A stretch of 5,413 nucleotides of DNA. Origin: an uncultured Actinomyces sp. GTDB taxonomy: Bacteria; Actinomycetota; Actinomycetes; Actinomycetales; Actinomycetaceae. Positions 4,530-5,413 of this stretch are shown one piece after another. Each line of letters begins with the position of its first letter. Position 1 is the stretch's first letter. The translations under genes and the position numbers were made by a program. Location: assembly GCA_900556405.1 (NCBI GenBank), contig USPB01000136.1:1-5413 (forward strand). Direction: 5' to 3'. The notes beneath the pieces were generated by a model that did not search any database, was not told the DNA's origin, and saw only the letters and a program-made list of their open reading frames with translations.

Positions 4530-5413
4530 TTAGCGCGTAAAACCTACCGAGAAGTCGGGCTTCCCGTCTTTATCCAGAATGAGCACGTCGTTGTCATCCA
4601 GCTGCGCGATGATCTCTATCTTGGCTTCGACGTCGCGAGTACCCTCCATGTAGTACTTGTTCGAGTACGTCGCCGTGAAGGTGACAGCAGCACGGAAGAA
4701 CGTTGGCTGATCCGGCGACACCGGCCCGAGGGCCTTCGGCATGGCACCGGAGACCGCGGTGACTGCATCGCTCTGAATGGCGAAGGGACACACGGAGTTC
4801 TGGTTGCCCGGGATGGACGCGCACGAGTCGACGACCTCCTTGCCAGCATCGAGCGCTGCCGCCGTGAGCTTCGTGTTGTAGGTGGCTGTCATCGAGACGG
4901 AGGTACCGTCTCCGCTCCACGAATCACCGAGGATCGACACGGTTTCCGGGTTGGAATCGGCATACTCGCTCGGCGCGACCGGCGTAAACGTGTACACGCC
5001 AGGATAGAAGAGGAAAGTCGCATCGTCGCCGTCCTGGCCCGTACGATGGGCGTCGGCGCTCACGTCGCCGACGGTGAACTGGTTGTACCCGCGGGCATCG
5101 ACGCTCACTTTAGATACCAGAGCATCCTTGACCTGCCAGTTGTCCAAGACACCCATCGTGGGCTTCGTCTTCGCCACCGTGAACTCGTGAACGAAACGCT
5201 CACCGTTGACCTGCATGGTCGCGGTCACCGTACGCGTATCAGACTCGCTTTTCTTGCCATCGTTATCGCCTTCGCCAGCGCTGATGTCTTCGACGACTAG
5301 CAGCGATTGAGCCGACGACATCACCGAATCCGTCAAAAATACGCGCTCGTCGTTGGCTACGCCCGGATCGACCATCGCAGTTGCGGCACTGGCATTGCCC
5401 GCCGCCAACAAGT
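4530..5413 (-). CDS. Membrane-anchored extracytoplasmic protein of unknown function, right paralog, N-terminus cut by right edge
   Basis: This is the C-terminal 294 codons of a third family member. The proline-rich tail and membrane helix found in the other copies must lie beyond 5413. The frame is open to the edge: a TTG at 5411 is an internal Leu aligned with DLLAAGN of the middle copy, not a start. Visible are LLAAGNASAATAMVDPG, VTATMQVNGERF, NWQVKDALV, YPGVYTFTPVAPSEY, CX10C with the only two cysteines (codons at 4821-4823 and 4788-4790), YYMEGTRDV and GKPDFSVGF at the end. It differs from the middle copy mainly in an acidic linker (EGDNDGKKSESD) and in the segment before FYPGVYTFTP. It shares perfect DNA blocks with the middle copy and has its own terminator. 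The function is unknown. Confidence 0.82.
   Translation of the reverse strand, partial: LLAAGNASAATAMVDPGVANDERVFLTDSVMSSAQSLLVVEDISAGEGDNDGKKSESDTRTVTATMQVNGERFVHEFTVAKTKPTMGVLDNWQVKDALVSKVSVDARGYNQFTVGDVSADAHRTGQDGDDATFLFYPGVYTFTPVAPSEYADSNPETVSILGDSWSGDGTSVSMTATYNTKLTAAALDAGKEVVDSCASIPGNQNSVCPFAIQSDAVTAVSGAMPKALGPVSPDQPTFFRAAVTFTATYSNKYYMEGTRDVEAKIEIIAQLDDNDVLILDKDGKPDFSVGFTR
4642..4685. repeat. Direct repeat D, copy in right paralog
   Basis: Partner of 3314-3357, with one mismatch at 4671. Confidence 0.85.
4783..4829. repeat. Direct repeat B, copy in right paralog (47 bp perfect)
   Basis: Identical to 3455-3501, including all synonymous positions. Confidence 0.9.
4966..5011. repeat. Direct repeat C, copy in right paralog (46 bp perfect)
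   Basis: Identical to 3650-3695. The left paralog encodes a similar peptide at 2222-2269 with different synonymous codons. Confidence 0.9.
5359..5413. repeat. Direct repeat A, copy in right paralog (at least 55 bp)
   Basis: Identical to 4025-4079 and still matching at the window edge, so the true repeat may be longer. Confidence 0.92.

Noticed and set aside
5409..5411. TTG at 5411 as the start of the right paralog
   Set aside because: It aligns with an internal Leu in DLLAAGN of the middle copy, and the two remaining bases fit a preceding Asp codon. The gene continues past the edge.
1783..5413. Lipoprotein or TcaA-like zinc-ribbon protein identity for the paralogs
   Set aside because: No lipobox cysteine and no CXXC zinc-ribbon motif is present near the N-terminus. 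The only cysteines are the CX10C pair in the outer domain.
3140..5413. CRISPR array or insertion sequence as the cause of the repeats
   Set aside because: The repeats lie inside coding genes at a 1.3-kb period with no short spacers, no transposase, and no terminal inverted repeats bounding the unit.

Overview
The window is high-GC DNA with actinobacterial-style genes: GC-rich codon use, a PutA of the actinobacterial type, and proline-rich N-terminal tails before a single membrane anchor. An Actinomyces/Schaalia-like member of the Actinomycetota is my best guess, but it rests on pattern recognition only. Every gene I can support lies on the minus strand, so transcription runs from right to left.

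Layout from left to right. Positions 1-730 hold the first 243 codons of putA, the bifunctional proline catabolic enzyme, which runs off the left edge. Positions 731-1002 are a non-coding or leader region with a small perfect hairpin, a candidate short leader ORF and a strong ribosome binding site for putA. Positions 1003-1647 encode a TetR/AcrR-family repressor. Positions 1648-1782 hold its likely promoter, a striking 13-bp inverted repeat and a smaller palindrome. Positions 1783-5413 hold a tandem array of three paralogous membrane-anchored extracytoplasmic proteins of unknown function; the third is cut by the right edge.

The three paralogs share one architecture. The two whole copies show a short proline/alanine-rich cytoplasmic tail, a basic stretch and one transmembrane helix. 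All visible copies have an extracytoplasmic helical segment (core AAxAMVDPG), a beta-rich section with a YPGVYTFTP core, an invariant CX10C pair whose cysteines are the only ones in each protein, and a C-terminal GKPxFxVxF ending. Each gene is followed by a long hairpin and appears to be its own transcription unit. The middle and right copies share perfect DNA blocks of 46-55 bp and related terminators at a period of about 1.33 kb. This points to a recent duplication of gene plus terminator, with later divergence or gene conversion. The left copy is an older paralog.

The TetR gene sits between the array and putA, all in the same direction. Its regulatory targets cannot be read from the sequence, although palindromes lie around its own promoter. 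The array is the part of the window most likely to be undescribed.
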